The translations under genes were made by a program, and so were the position numbers. A DNA stretch of 64,000 bases from Pristionchus mayeri (taxonomy: Eukaryota > Nematoda > Chromadorea > Rhabditida > Neodiplogasteridae). Every line of letters begins with the position of its first letter. The first letter of the stretch is position 1. Shown piece after piece: positions 38,801-50,141 of the stretch. The notes under the pieces are model-generated. The model had not been told where the DNA came from. It saw only the letters and a program-made list of their open reading frames with translations, and made no database searches. The DNA is taken from the NCBI GenBank assembly GCA_036245805.1, contig BTRK01000005.1:24523445-24587444 (forward strand). Reading direction: 5' to 3'.

Positions 38801-41800
38801 ATGATCGGATAGCTCTGCAAATTTACGGCGGCACTAAATATACCTTAGTGAACATCCCTGCCAAGTCTCAAGTCAATCCCCCACCATGACGTTCACCCCT
38901 ATTTTGGGTTGACATGACTCCGCTAAGTCCCAGAGGTCAGTGACAGGTATTGCCAAAATGGTCGGATTTCTCTGCAAACTTACGGCGGCACTAAATATAC
39001 CCTAGTGATCATCTCTGCAAAGACCTAAGCCTATTGGCGACCATCGATTTTTCGTCTATGTCCACCCTCTCACTCCGGCCAGATATCCCCTCTCCCCACC
39101 ACAGGTGAGTCACAGGTATTGCCAAATGATCGGATAGCTCTGCAAATTTACGGCGCACTAAATATACCCTAGTAATCATCTCTGCCAAGTCCTAAGCCTA
39201 TTGGCGACCATCGATTTTTGGTCTATGTCCTCCCTCTCACTCCGGCCAGATATCCCCCCTCCCCACCACAGGTCAGTGAAAGGTATTGCCAAAATGATCG
39301 GATAGCTCTGCAAATTTACGGCGGCACTAAATATACCCTAGTGATCATCCCTGCCAAGTCTCAAGTCAATCCCCCACCATGACGTTCACCCCTATTTTGG
39401 GTTGACATGACTCCCCTAACTCCCAGAGGTCAGTGACAGGTATTGCCAAAATGGTCGGATTTCTCTGCAAACTTACGGCGGCACTAAATATACCCTAATG
39501 ATCATCCCTGCCAAGTCTCAAGTCAATCCCCCACCATGACGTTCACCCCTATTTTGGGTTGACATGACTCCGCTAAGTCCCAGAGGTCAGTGACAGGTAT
39601 TGCCAAAATGGTCGGATTTCTCTGCAAACTTACGGCGGCACTAAATATACCCTAGTGATCATCCCTGCCAAGTCTCAAGTCAATCCCCCACCATGACGTT
39701 CACCCCTATTTTGGGTTGACATGACTCCGCTAAGTCCCAGAGGTCAGTGACAGGTATTGCCAAAATGGTCGGATTTCTCTGCAAACTTACGGCGGCACTA
39801 AATATACCCTAGTGATCATCTCTGCCAAGTCCTAAGCCTATTGGCGACCATCGATTTTTGGTCTATGTCCTCCCTCTCACTCTGGCCAGATATCCCCCCT
39901 CCCCACCACAGGTCAGTGAAAGGTATTGCCAAAATGATCGGATAGCTCTGCAAATTTACGGCGGCACTAAATATACCCTAGTGATCATCCCTGCCAAGTC
40001 TCAAGTCAATCCCCCACCATGACGTTCACCCCTATTTTGGGTTGACATGACTCCCCTAACTCCCAGAGGTCAGTGACAGGTTTTGCCAAAATGGTTGGAT
40101 TTCTCTGCAAACTTACGGCGGCACTAAATATACCCTAGTGATCATCCCTGCCAAGTCTCAAGTCAATCCCCCACCATGACGTTCACCCCTATTTTGGGTT
40201 GACATGACTCCCCTAACTCCCAGAGGTCAGTGACAGGTATGGCCAAAATGGTCGGATTTCTCTGCAAACTTACGGCGGCACTAAATATACCCTAGTGATA
40301 ATCTCTGCAAAGACCTAAGCCTATTGGCGACCATCGATTTTTCGTCTATGTCCACCCTCTCACTCCGGCCAGATATCCCCTCTCCCCACCACAGGTCAGT
40401 CACAGGTATTGCCAAATGATCGGATAGCTCTGCAAATTTACGGCGCACTAAATATACCCTAGTAATCATCTCTGCCAAGTCCTAAGCCTATTGGCGACCA
40501 TCGATTTTTGGTCTATGTCCTCCCTCTCACTCCGGCCAGATATCCCCCCTCCCCACCACAGGTCAGTGAAAGGTATTGCCAAAATGATCGGATAGCTCTG
40601 CAAATTTACGGCGGCACTAAATATACCCTAGTGATCATCCCTGCCAAGTCTCAAGTCAATCCCCCACCATGACGTTCACCCCTATTTTGGGTTGACATGA
40701 CTCCCCTAACTCCCAGAGGTCAGTGACAGGTATTGCCAAAATGGTCGGATTTCTCTGCAAACTTACGGCGGCACTAAATATACCCTAATGATCATCCCTG
40801 CCAAGTCTCAAGTCAATCCCCCACCAAGACGTTCACCCCTATTTTGGGTTGACATGACTCCGCTAAGTCCCAGAGGTCAGTGACAGGTATTGCCAAAATG
40901 GTCGGATTTCTATGCAAACTTACGGCGGCACTAAATATACCCTAGTGATCATCCCTGCCAAGTCTCAAGTCAATCCCCCACCATGACGTTCATCCCTATT
41001 TTGGGTTGACATGACTCCGCTAAGTCCCAGAGGTCAGTGACAGGTATTGCCAAAATGGTCGGATTTCTCTGCAAACTTACGGCGGCACTAAATATACCCT
41101 AGTGATCATCTCTGCCAAGTCCTAAGCCTATTGGCGACCATCGATTTTTGGTCTATGACCTCCCTCTCACTCCGGCCAGATATCCCCCCTGCCACCACAG
41201 GTCAGTGAAAGGTATTGCCAAAATGATCGGATAGCTCTGCAAATTTACGGCGGCACTAAATATACCCTAGTGATCATCCCTGCCAAGTCTCAAGTCAATC
41301 CCCCACCATGACGTTCACCTCTATTTTGGGTTGACATGACTCCCCTAACTCCCAGAGGTCAGTGACAGGTATTGCCAAAATGGTTGGATTTCTCTGCAAA
41401 CTTACGGCGGTACTAAATATACCCTAGTGATCATCCCTGCCAAGTCTCAAGTCAATCCCCCACCATGACGTTCACCCCTATTTTGGGTTGACATGACTCC
41501 GCTAAGTCCCAGAGGTCAGTGACAGGTATTGCCAAAATGGTCGGATTTCTCTGCAAACTTACGGCGGCACTAAATATACCCTAGTGATCATCTCTGCCAA
41601 GTCCTAAGCCTATTGGCGACCATCGATTTTTGGTCTATGTCCTCCCTCTGACTCCGGCCAGATATCCCCCCTCCCCACCACAGGTCAGTCACAGGTATTG
41701 CCAAATGATCGGATAGCTCTGCAAATTTACGGCGACACTAAATATACCCTAGTAATCATCTCTGCCAAGTCCTAAGCCTATTGGCGACCATCGATTTTTG

Positions 41801-44800
41801 GTCTATGTCCTCCCTCTCACTCCGGCCAGATATCCCCCCTCCCCACCACAGGTCAGTGAAAGGTATTGCCAAAATGATCGGATAGCTCTGCAAATTTACG
41901 GCGGCACTAAATATACCCTAGTGATCATCCCTGCCAAGTCTCAAGTCAATCCCCCACCATGACGTTCACCCCTATGTTGGGTTGACATGACTCCCCTAAC
42001 TCCCAGAGGTCAGTGACAGGTATTGCCAAAATGGTTGGATTTCTCTGCAAACTTACGGCGGCACTAAATATACCCTAGTGATCATCCCTGCCAAGTCTCA
42101 AGTCAATCCCCCACCATGACGTTCACCCCTATTTTGGGTTGACATGACTCCGCTAAGTCCCAGAGGTCAGTGACAGGTATTGCCAAAATGGTCGGATTTC
42201 TCTGCAAACTTACGGCGGCACTAAATATACCCTAGTGATCATCTCTGCCAAGTCCTAAGCCTATTGGCGACCATCGATTTTTGGTCTATGTCCTCCCTCT
42301 CACTCCGGCCAGATATCCCCCCTCCCCACCACAGGTCAGTGAAAGGTATTGCCAAAATGATCGGATAACTCTGCAAATTTACGGCGGCACTAAATATACC
42401 CTAGTGATCATCCCTGCCAAGTCTCAAGTCAATCCCCCACCATGACGTTCACCCCTATTTTGGGTTGACATGACTCCCCTAACTCCCAGAGGTCAGTGAC
42501 AGGTATTGCCAAAATGGTTGGATTTCTCTGCAAACTTACGGCGGCACTAAATATACCCTAGTGATCATCCCTGCCAAGTCTCAAGTCAATCCCCCACCAT
42601 GACGTTCACCCCTATTTTGGGTTGACATGACTCCGCTAAGTCCCAGAGGTCAGTCACAGGTATTGCCAAATGATCGGATAGCTCTGCAAATTTACGGCGA
42701 CACTAAATATACCCTAGTAATCATCTCTGCCAAGTCCTAAGCCTATTGGCGACCATCGATTTTTGGTCTATGTCCTCCCTCTCACTCCGGCCAGATATCC
42801 CCCCTCCCCACCACAGGTCAGTGAAAGGTATTGCCAAAATGATCGGATAGCTCTGCAAATTTACGGCGGCACTAAATATACCCTAGTGATCATCCCTGCC
42901 AAGTCTCAAGTCAATCCCCCACCATGACGTTCACCCCTATTTTGGGTTGACATGACTCCCCTAACTCCCAGAGGTCAGTGACAGGTATTGCCAAAATGGT
43001 TGGATTTCTCTGCAAACTTACGGCGGCACTAAATATACCCTAGTGATCATCCCTGCCAAGTCTCAAGTCAATCCCCCACCATGACGTTCACCCCTATTTT
43101 GGGTTGACATGACTCCGCTAAGTCCCAGAGGTCAGTGACAGGTATTGCCAAAATGGTCGGATTTCTCTGCAAACTTACGGCGGCACTAAATATACCCTAG
43201 TGATCATCTCTGCCAAGTCCTAAGCCTATTGGCGACCATCGATTTTTGGTCTATGTCCTCCCTCTGACTCCGGCCAGATATCCCCCCTCCCCACCACAGG
43301 TCAGTCACAGGTATTGCCAAATGATCGGATAGCTCTGCAAATTTACGGCGACACTAAATATACCCTAGTAATCATCTCTGCCAAGTCCTAAGCCTATTGG
43401 CGACCATCGATTTTTGGTCTATGTCCTCCCTCTCACTCCGGCCAGATATCCCCCCTCCCCACCACAGGTCAGTGAAAGGTATTGCCAAAATGATCGGATA
43501 GCTCTGCAAACTTACGGCGGCACTAAATATACCCTAGTGATCATCCCTGCCAAGTCTCAAGTCAATCCCCCACCATGACGTTCACCCCTATTTTGGGTTG
43601 ACATGACTCCGCTAAGTCCCAGAGGTCAGTGACAGGTATTGCCAAAATGGTCGGATTTCTCTGCAAACTTACGGCGGCACTAAATATACCCTAGTGATCA
43701 TCTCTGCCAAGTCCTAAGCCTATTGGCGACCATCGATTTTTGGTCTATGTCCTCCCTCTCACTCCGGCCAGATATCCCCCCTCCCCACCACAGGTCAGTG
43801 AAAGGTATTGCCAAAATGATCGGATAACTCTGCAAATTTACGGCGGCACTAAATATACCCTAGTGATCATCCCTGCCAAGTCTCAAGTCAATCCCCCACC
43901 ATGACGTTCACCCCTATTTTGGGTTGACATGACTCCCCTAACTCCCAGAGGTCAGTGACAGGTATTGCCAAAATGGTTGGATTTCTCTGCAAACTTACGG
44001 CGGCACTAAATATACCCTAGTGATCATCCCTGCCAAGTCTCAAGTCAATCCCCCACCATGACGTTCACCCCTATTTTGGGTTGACATGACTCCGCTAAGT
44101 CCCAGAGGTCAGTCACAGGTATTGCCAAATGATCGGATAGCTCTGCAAATTTACGGCGACACTAAATATACCCTAGTAATCATCTCTGCCAAGTCCTAAG
44201 CCTATTGGCGACCATCGATTTTTGGTCTATGTCCTCCCTCTCACTCCGGCCAGATATCCCCCCTCCCCACCACAGGTCAGTGAAAGGTATTGCCAAAATG
44301 ATCGGATAGCTCTGCAAATTTACGGCGGCACTAAATATACCCTAGTGATCATCCCTGCCAAGTCTCAAGTCAATCCCCCACCATGACGTTCACCCCTATT
44401 TTGGGTTGACATGACTCCCCTAACTCCCAGAGGTCAGTGACAGGTATTGCCAAAATGGTTGGATTTCTCTGCAAACTTACGGCGGCACTAAATATACCCT
44501 AGTGATCATCCCTGCCAAGTCTCAAGTCAATCCCCCACCATGACGTTCACCCCTATTTTGGGTTGACATGACTCCGCTAAGTCCCAGAGGTCAGTGACAG
44601 GTATTGCCAAAATGGTCGGATTTCTCTGCAAACTTACGGCGGCACTAAATATACCCTAGTGATCATCTCTGCCAAGTCCTAAGCCTATTGGCGACCATCG
44701 ATTTTTGGTCTATGTCCTCCCTCTGACTCCGGCCAGATATCCCCCCTCCCCACCACAGGTCAGTCACAGGTATTGCCAAATGATCGGATAGCTCTGCAAA

Positions 44801-45302
44801 TTTACGGCGACACTAAATATACCCTAGTAATCATCTCTGCCAAGTCCTAAGCCTATTGGCGACCATCGATTTTTGGTCTATGTCCTCCCTCTCACTCCGG
44901 CCAGATATCCCCCCTCCCCACCACAGGTCAGTGAAAGGTATTGCCAAAATGATCGGATAGCTCTGCAAACTTACGGCGGCACTAAATATACCCTAGTGAT
45001 CATCCCTGCCAAGTCTCAAGTCAATCCCCCACCATGACGTTCACCCCTATTTTGGGTTGACATGACTCCGCTAAGTCCCAGAGGTCAGTGACAGGTATTG
45101 CCAAAATGGTCGGATTTCTCTGCAAACTTACGGCGGCACTAAATATACCCTAGTGATCATCTCTGCCAAGTCCTAAGCCTATTGGCGACCATCGATTTTT
45201 GGTCTATGTCCTCCCTCTGACTCCGGCCAGATATCCCCCCTCCCCACCACAGGTCAGTCACAGGTATTGCCAAAATGATCGGATAGTTCTGCAAATTTAC
45301 GA
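35841..45302. repeat. Satellite array, units of about 158 and 169 bp, with internal inversion
   Basis: About 58 units. Type A (about 158 bp) contains GGGAGTTAGGGGAGTCATG and GTGAACGTCATGGTGGGGG. Type B (about 169 bp) contains GGTGGGGAGGGG and GAAAAATCGATGGTCGCC. Both share a core (CCGACCATTTTGGCAATACC, GGGTATATTTAGTGCCGCCG). Units 35841-37857 run in one direction and 37888-45302 in the other. In the second part, variant markers such as GGCGACACTAA recur at about 41735, 42695, 43350, 44157 and 44810, spacing of about 655, 807 and 960 bp, i.e. higher-order blocks of 4-6 units. Open frames in it are repeat shadows. Confidence 0.95.
37855..37890. repeat. Palindrome at the satellite inversion point
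   Basis: TGACCTGTGAGG and CCTCACAGGTCA pair around a 7-bp spacer exactly where the array changes orientation. Confidence 0.9.
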
Positions 45303-45474
45303 AAATGTGAAATGGAGGAAGAAATGGGACAGATTAGGTCGTGAAAATATAATTAACCTCCGTTTTCCAGCTCGAGTGCAGTCCAGGTGCGACAACGAAA
45401 GACGACTTTGGAGGCAACAACGGATGAAAGGTTCAAAGCCACTTGATGATTATTCTAGTTTTTATCGCCTTTGA
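45303..45474 (+). CDS. Possible exon between satellite and right TIR
   Basis: Immediately after the array an open frame reads on to TGA at 45474. Its last part (ARVQSRCDNERRLWRQQRM and onward) is polar and basic and is preceded by TTTTCCAG, an acceptor-like site at 45365-45372. It could be the last exon of a cargo gene whose start lies left of the satellite. This is speculative. Confidence 0.2.
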
Positions 45475-45849
45475 TTGTTTATGTGTCATACATGTCATAT
45501 TTATCACAATTTGTATTTTCTATTTCACTACTAGCCTATAATCATAGCTAAACGTAGTTACTATGTAGCTTCACAAATTCCATACTAGCTCCCTAACCCC
45601 TCCCAACCACTCATATACGTCTAGTTTTACAGTTTAACAGCTCTAGAGCCAGTAACTTTAGAAAAAATCGACTTTTCTCGAAATCGTCCTCTGACCACCA
45701 CTTTTTCATGCCCCTGGACGATTTTTCAAAATTAATCAAAAAGTCTAGTTTTTTTGCTTAAAATAGACCCCCTAGGCCCTAGGACTAATAAAACATCATT
45801 TTGTTAAATTTAAATAATTTTGAAAATTAATTCAAAATTAAAGTTTTTT
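45475..45849. other. Giant element interior, right side
   Basis: AT-rich non-coding sequence between the possible exon and the right subterminal repeats. Nothing recognised. Confidence 0.4.
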
Positions 45850-46265
45850 GCCTACAAATAATGGCTTAAAAATAGTAGCCTACAATCCGTCTCTCAAAAT
45901 TTGTCGGCACACCCCCTCCCTACAAATTACAAATGTCTGGCGGATGGTGTCTACAAATTTGGAGCTCCAATTTGTAGGGAGGGGGTGTGCCGACAAATTT
46001 TGAGAGACGGATTGTAGGCTACATATTTTTAGTCTTTGTTTTGTAGAAACTACCCCGACCCCCCTTCACCCTACAAGTTTGTTGCCTTCGATTGTAGCCT
46101 ACTATTTTCTTCTTCTAATTTGTAGATCACCTTCATTTTGTTGTACTTCCTACAAATGCAATCGAATAAAAAGTAGCCGACTTTATTCATTGTACAAATT
46201 GTAGCAACAGGGCGAATTCGGTCGATGCCTACAAATCGAGTCGACTTCTTTGTAGGAAGCGAAGA
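45850..46265. repeat. Right subterminal TTTGTAGG repeat region with palindrome
   Basis: Multiple CCTACAAA/TTTGTAGG words. 45876-46022 is a palindrome with arms of about 60 bp (GTAGCCTACAATCCGTCTCT... mirrored), different in sequence from the left palindrome but in the mirrored position. Confidence 0.82.
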
Positions 46266-46345
46266 GCCTACAAATCGGCCTAAAAACACACATTTTTTTA
46301 AGGCCATGCACTGGTTTTGGCAAGGGGTAACATCTACCCCTCATA

Positions 46346-47242
46346 TGTTCAACCATTGCTTAGCAGAAAAAAAAGAGTTCAGACATGCTATTTCGAGTAA
46401 CGCACCCCCCTTATATGGATACCAAAATTTTTGGTCCTTTCTCTGAGGGGAGCAAACAGGAAGAATTTAATTCTATCGAGTATGGTGTCTCCATACATGA
46501 TTCTGCGGGCCAGACTAGATCATCACCTCTCCTCTCAAAAAGCGTCCGCACGTTGGCTCGAAAAAATTCGCGCCAGCAAAGAAATTTATGGGAGAGAAGG
46601 GAATTTAGAGCTAATTTCTACTACTGAGAAAGAGAGGGAGAGGGTTCAGGGAAAGAGAGGGAGAGGGTTCAGAGAAAGAGAGGGAGAGGAGAGAGATAGA
46701 CGGGACATAGGAGAGGCCATAAATTGGTAGAAGGGATGTCAAGAGACGATTAATGAAGAGAAGGGGTTAGAAGTGAAGATTTTGAAGGATAATTGGGCCA
46801 TTCACTCTAGAGGGTAATAATATGTTATTCAAGGCGGGATTAATCTTACATTTAGAAATATACAAAACATCTCCGATAATCACACCTCTTGTCCACTGAT
46901 GATCACACCTCTTGTCCACTTTTCTAACTGCACGAAAAAATAGATGTGCATAGAACATCGTTCATAGAGTAATCATGTCACCGTTACTTTGCGATTTCGT
47001 TTCTTGAGGATCGATAAAATCGATTTCCATTCCACATTTCAAAACATAATCAATTCATTGCAGGTGAAGCGCAACCTTGGCAAAAAAAATTCACAGTTTG
47101 AGAAGAACCACGTAAAGGTAAAACTTGACAAAATGAGAAGCGGAGAACGGTCATCGAACCGGCGACCAAAAATTCGATAGGTTTGACAGACCACGCTACT
47201 GAGCCACGCTATCTAGTAGACGCTAAAAAATTAGGAGAGTTG
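46346..47242. other. Sequence right of the giant element, no gene recognised
   Basis: 46376-46402 is an inverted copy of 34530-34556 (GTTCAGACATGCTATTTCGAGTA). 46620-46710 is a GAGAGGGAGAGGGTTCAGNG repeat of about 26 bp in tandem, which creates Glu/Arg-rich open frames. 46895-46925 contains a 20-bp direct duplication (CACACCTCTTGTCCACT). Confidence 0.5.
47143..47212 (-). other. tRNA-like module, weak
   Basis: Minus strand: a B-box-like GGTTCGATGA and an A-box-like TGGCTCAGTAGCG. Imperfect. Confidence 0.35.
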
Positions 47243-47245
47243 CTT

Positions 47246-47491
47246 ACTGTAAAGCCTTGTCTCCGCCGTTTTCGTTGCTCATTTCATATTTTTTTATCAG
47301 GGACGCTTGATAAACGCTTCCCTATACAGAAAACAGCACCACTAGTTGAGCCAGGAGCGGGAAAATATAAACGCGCGCGTACGTGAAAGAGGCGGAGCGA
47401 TGAGAGCCGGAGATAAAACACGGAACCTCTTTGCACGGCTCTCACACCGGCATACACCATTTGTCCGTAGTTTTTTATTTCACTAATATCG
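47246..47491 (+). repeat. Direct repeat flanking the giant element, right copy
   Basis: Same-orientation copy of 34226-34535, 13 kb away, lacking the 19-bp duplication and part of the 3' end. Confidence 0.85.
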
Positions 47492-47618
47492 GATGCCTTT
47501 GACTCCGCCCACTCTTCCGAGTCTTGATAATTGGATTATCTCTCTTCGGCATAGTTTCGAAATTCAAATCCCTTCTCTGCATTGTCGTTTCTCTTTATTC
47601 ACAGCAACATATTGTGTA

Positions 47619-50141
47619 CAGTCCTGTTGGTTTCCCATGTGAACACGTTGCGCTCCGAGTAACCCCCAGTAACCCCCACTGACCCCACGGGTCTAGCACG
47701 TTCATTTTTGAGAGAATCGTGCTTAAATTGGTTTTGTTGTGTTCTGCATGCAATTCTGCATCGAATCATATTCAATTTGTACTATTAAAAGTTGAAATAT
47801 TTCGGGAAATTAATTTTGAAGTTGTCGAAAAGAAAAAAATCACTTCCCGGTTCACAATACGGTACTCAAGAAAAATCAGTTCGCGGTTCGCGTTTTGGCA
47901 ACTTGCCAGCTGGCTACGTGGATTAACTTCGATTTTTGCTTTCAATGCGTATCTTCACTGTTTTATTAATTATTGTCTACTTATTGCCGTCTCAGAACAT
48001 TGGCGACTCGTACTGCAAGCTGATCCAAGGCGGACATCGACTGGAGTAATCTGTCAGATGAGTGATTTTCCCATATTTATATTTCCTTTGAACGGTTCAG
48101 TAAAGGCTTGTGCTGAAGGTTGTAGGTGACCGATGCCTTCTTTATCGATCGAGGAACAATGGAACAGGAATACAACACGGTTCTTCTTCAACTGGACAAC
48201 AATGAGATGAGTAATTTTGTACAATTAATTTACACAATGATTGCCTAGTTATCATCTGTCTCTTGAGAGTTTCAAGCTGTTTCTAGCATTAACATCTCTT
48301 ACGGATCAGTATTGACACATTACAAACGAGAGGAGAGGGAGGAAACAGGAGAGGGGAAGGAATATTGGTTAGCATTTTCTACTCAGGAATTTTCTATCGA
48401 TTGAAATTGAACTGCCTTTTGCTCAGTTCCTATATTCTTGGAAATCGCACTGAGGAGGTTGCGGAGTTAGTGAAGCAGTTATGTGAAGAAGAGAGGGATT
48501 CAGATGAAGAGCTCGAGACAGAGCAGGATGAAAGTTGGAACTTGGTTTCAAGAATGAAAACACTCACTTTAGATTATTGACGAGTTGAAGGAGGAGTACG
48601 GAATCCCCATCACCCGATATGTCCTAAGGAGGTTGATGGAGATGAAGGGAGTGAAAACATACTCTGAAAAGTGAACATTTCGATATGATTATATTCTGCA
48701 CCAAGATATTAATGATCAATAGAATATTCGTAGAAAAGTCCCGACCATCAATCCAACCCAAATGCAAAAGCGATACAAATATGTCGATGATCTCATGGCC
48801 TCTAATGAAACTTTCGCCAATTGGGTAATAGTTAGGTCTTCTATATACTTTATTAGTAAAAATACTTTTAGATTTGGAGTGACGAATGTACTGTACAGTT
48901 GGGCGGAAATCGTCGATTCATTCGTTCATCAAATCAGTATGATAAAAGAAGATTTACTAGCATTCATAAGTTCCCTAAAAAGGTACGCTACAAAATTATT
49001 AGAAATAGTAAAGTAAATCTATTTTGCAGTATATGATTTGGGGAGCCATCACTTGGGATGGAGCAGGCCCTCTTGCATTCATTGAGCCGGGAGAGACTCT
49101 AAACGGACCGGCATATATGGGAATAATGAAGGATTTCTTGCTCCCATTCATTGACAACTGGAGAGGAAGGAGCGAGGCTGTCTATCAACAGGATAGAGCT
49201 CCATGTCACGTTGCGAAAACATCACAAGCTCAATTTGCCAATTGGGGGATCACGTTGGCTCCGTGGGCTCCGTCCTCTCCAGACATGAATCCCATCGAGT
49301 ATATTTGGAGGGATTTGAAGATCTGGGTAAGGACGAATCGCAAGCCCAAGAGCCTATCTGATTTGAAGACTTCTATCCTACACTACTGGACCCATATCCT
49401 TAGTAAAGACATTTGTAGGAAGTATATTAACCACGTTAAGAAGAATATGACATTAGTTCATAAAGTTAAAGGAGGCCCCATTATTGATAAATGGAAGTAT
49501 AACAATTAACTATAATAATTTATTGTGTAAATTAATTGTACAAAATTACTCATCTGATTGTTGTCCAGTTGAAGAAGAACCGTGTTGTATTCCTGTTCCA
49601 TTGTTCCTCGATCGATAAAGAAGGCATCGGTCACCTACAACCTTCAGCACAAGCCTTTACTGAACCGTTCAAAGGAAATATAAATATGGGAAAATCACTC
49701 ATCTGACAGATTACTCCAGTCGATGTCCGCCTTGGATCAGCTTGCAGTACGAGTCGCCAATGTTCTGAGACGGCAATAAGTAGACAATAATTAATAAAAC
49801 AGCGAAGATACGCATTGAAAGCAAAAATCGAAGTTAATCCACGTAGCCAGCTGGCAAGTTGCCAAAACGCGAACCGCGAACTGATTTTTCTTGAGTACCG
49901 TATTGTGAACCGGGAAGTGATTTTTTTCTTTTCGACAACTTCAAAATTAATTTCCCGAAATATTTCAACTTTTAATAGTACAAATTGAATATGATTCGAT
50001 GCAGAATTGCATGCAGAACACAACAAAACCAATTTAAGCACGATTCTCTCAAAAATGAACGTGCTAGACCCGTGGGGTCAGTGGGGGTTACTGGGGGTTA
50101 CTCGGAGCGCAACGTGTTCACATGGGAAACCAACAGGACTG
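47619..50141 (+). mobile_element. Tc1-like DNA transposon with 620-bp TIRs
   Basis: Flanked by TA (47617-47618 and 50142-50143). The TIRs run 47619-48238 and about 49525-50141, start CAGTCCTGTTGGTTTCCC and are almost identical. A duplicated 136-codon open frame lies in each TIR on opposite strands and is a TIR shadow. The transposase gene fills the centre. The near identity of the arms suggests recent movement or arm homogenisation. Confidence 0.95.
48426..49509 (+). CDS. Tc1/mariner transposase (DD34E), spliced
   Basis: Coding blocks read by phase: about 48426-48543, 48575-48672, 48738-48823, 48872-48981 and 49030-49509, separated by introns of 31-65 bp. The enzyme cuts at TIR ends and integrates at TA. 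Catalytic residues: first Asp in IWSDEC (about 48883), second in YQQDRAPCH (about 49193), third Glu in PDMNPIEYIW (about 49298). Exactly 34 residues separate the last two. WGAITWDG and the basic C-terminal tail are typical of the family. The N-terminal DNA-binding part is shorter than the usual paired-type HTH pair, and the true start is not found. It may lie within the left TIR near 48160, or the N terminus may be damaged. Confidence 0.85.

Larger units (their letters stand above)
34739..46343. mobile_element. Giant (11.6 kb) TIR element carrying a satellite array
   Basis: Termini TGAGGGGTAGATGTTACCCC and its complement are inverted repeats of about 80 bp, nearly identical, flanked by TA on both sides (34737-34738 and 46344-46345). 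Each subterminal region (34800-35280 and 45850-46265) carries more than a dozen TTTGTAGG/CCTACAAA words and one large palindrome. The centre is 9.5 kb of satellite. No known transposase motif is visible, so I regard it as non-autonomous. The TA duplication would suit a Tc1/mariner-like or other TA-targeting enzyme. An alternative is a satellite-rich locus bounded by chance MITE halves, but the single TA duplication and matched architecture argue for one mobile unit. Confidence 0.82.

Noticed and set aside
35841..45302. Possible CRISPR array
   Set aside because: Units are 158-169 bp with no short repeat/unique spacer pattern, and the context is eukaryotic. It is a satellite.
46431..46730. Glu/Arg-rich 99-codon frame
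   Set aside because: The charged tail comes from a 26-bp GAGAGGGAGAGG tandem repeat and no domain is seen upstream.
47719..50041. Paired 136-codon frames in the Tc1 element
   Set aside because: The same sequence in both TIRs on opposite strands. They contain no recognisable domain and are TIR shadows.
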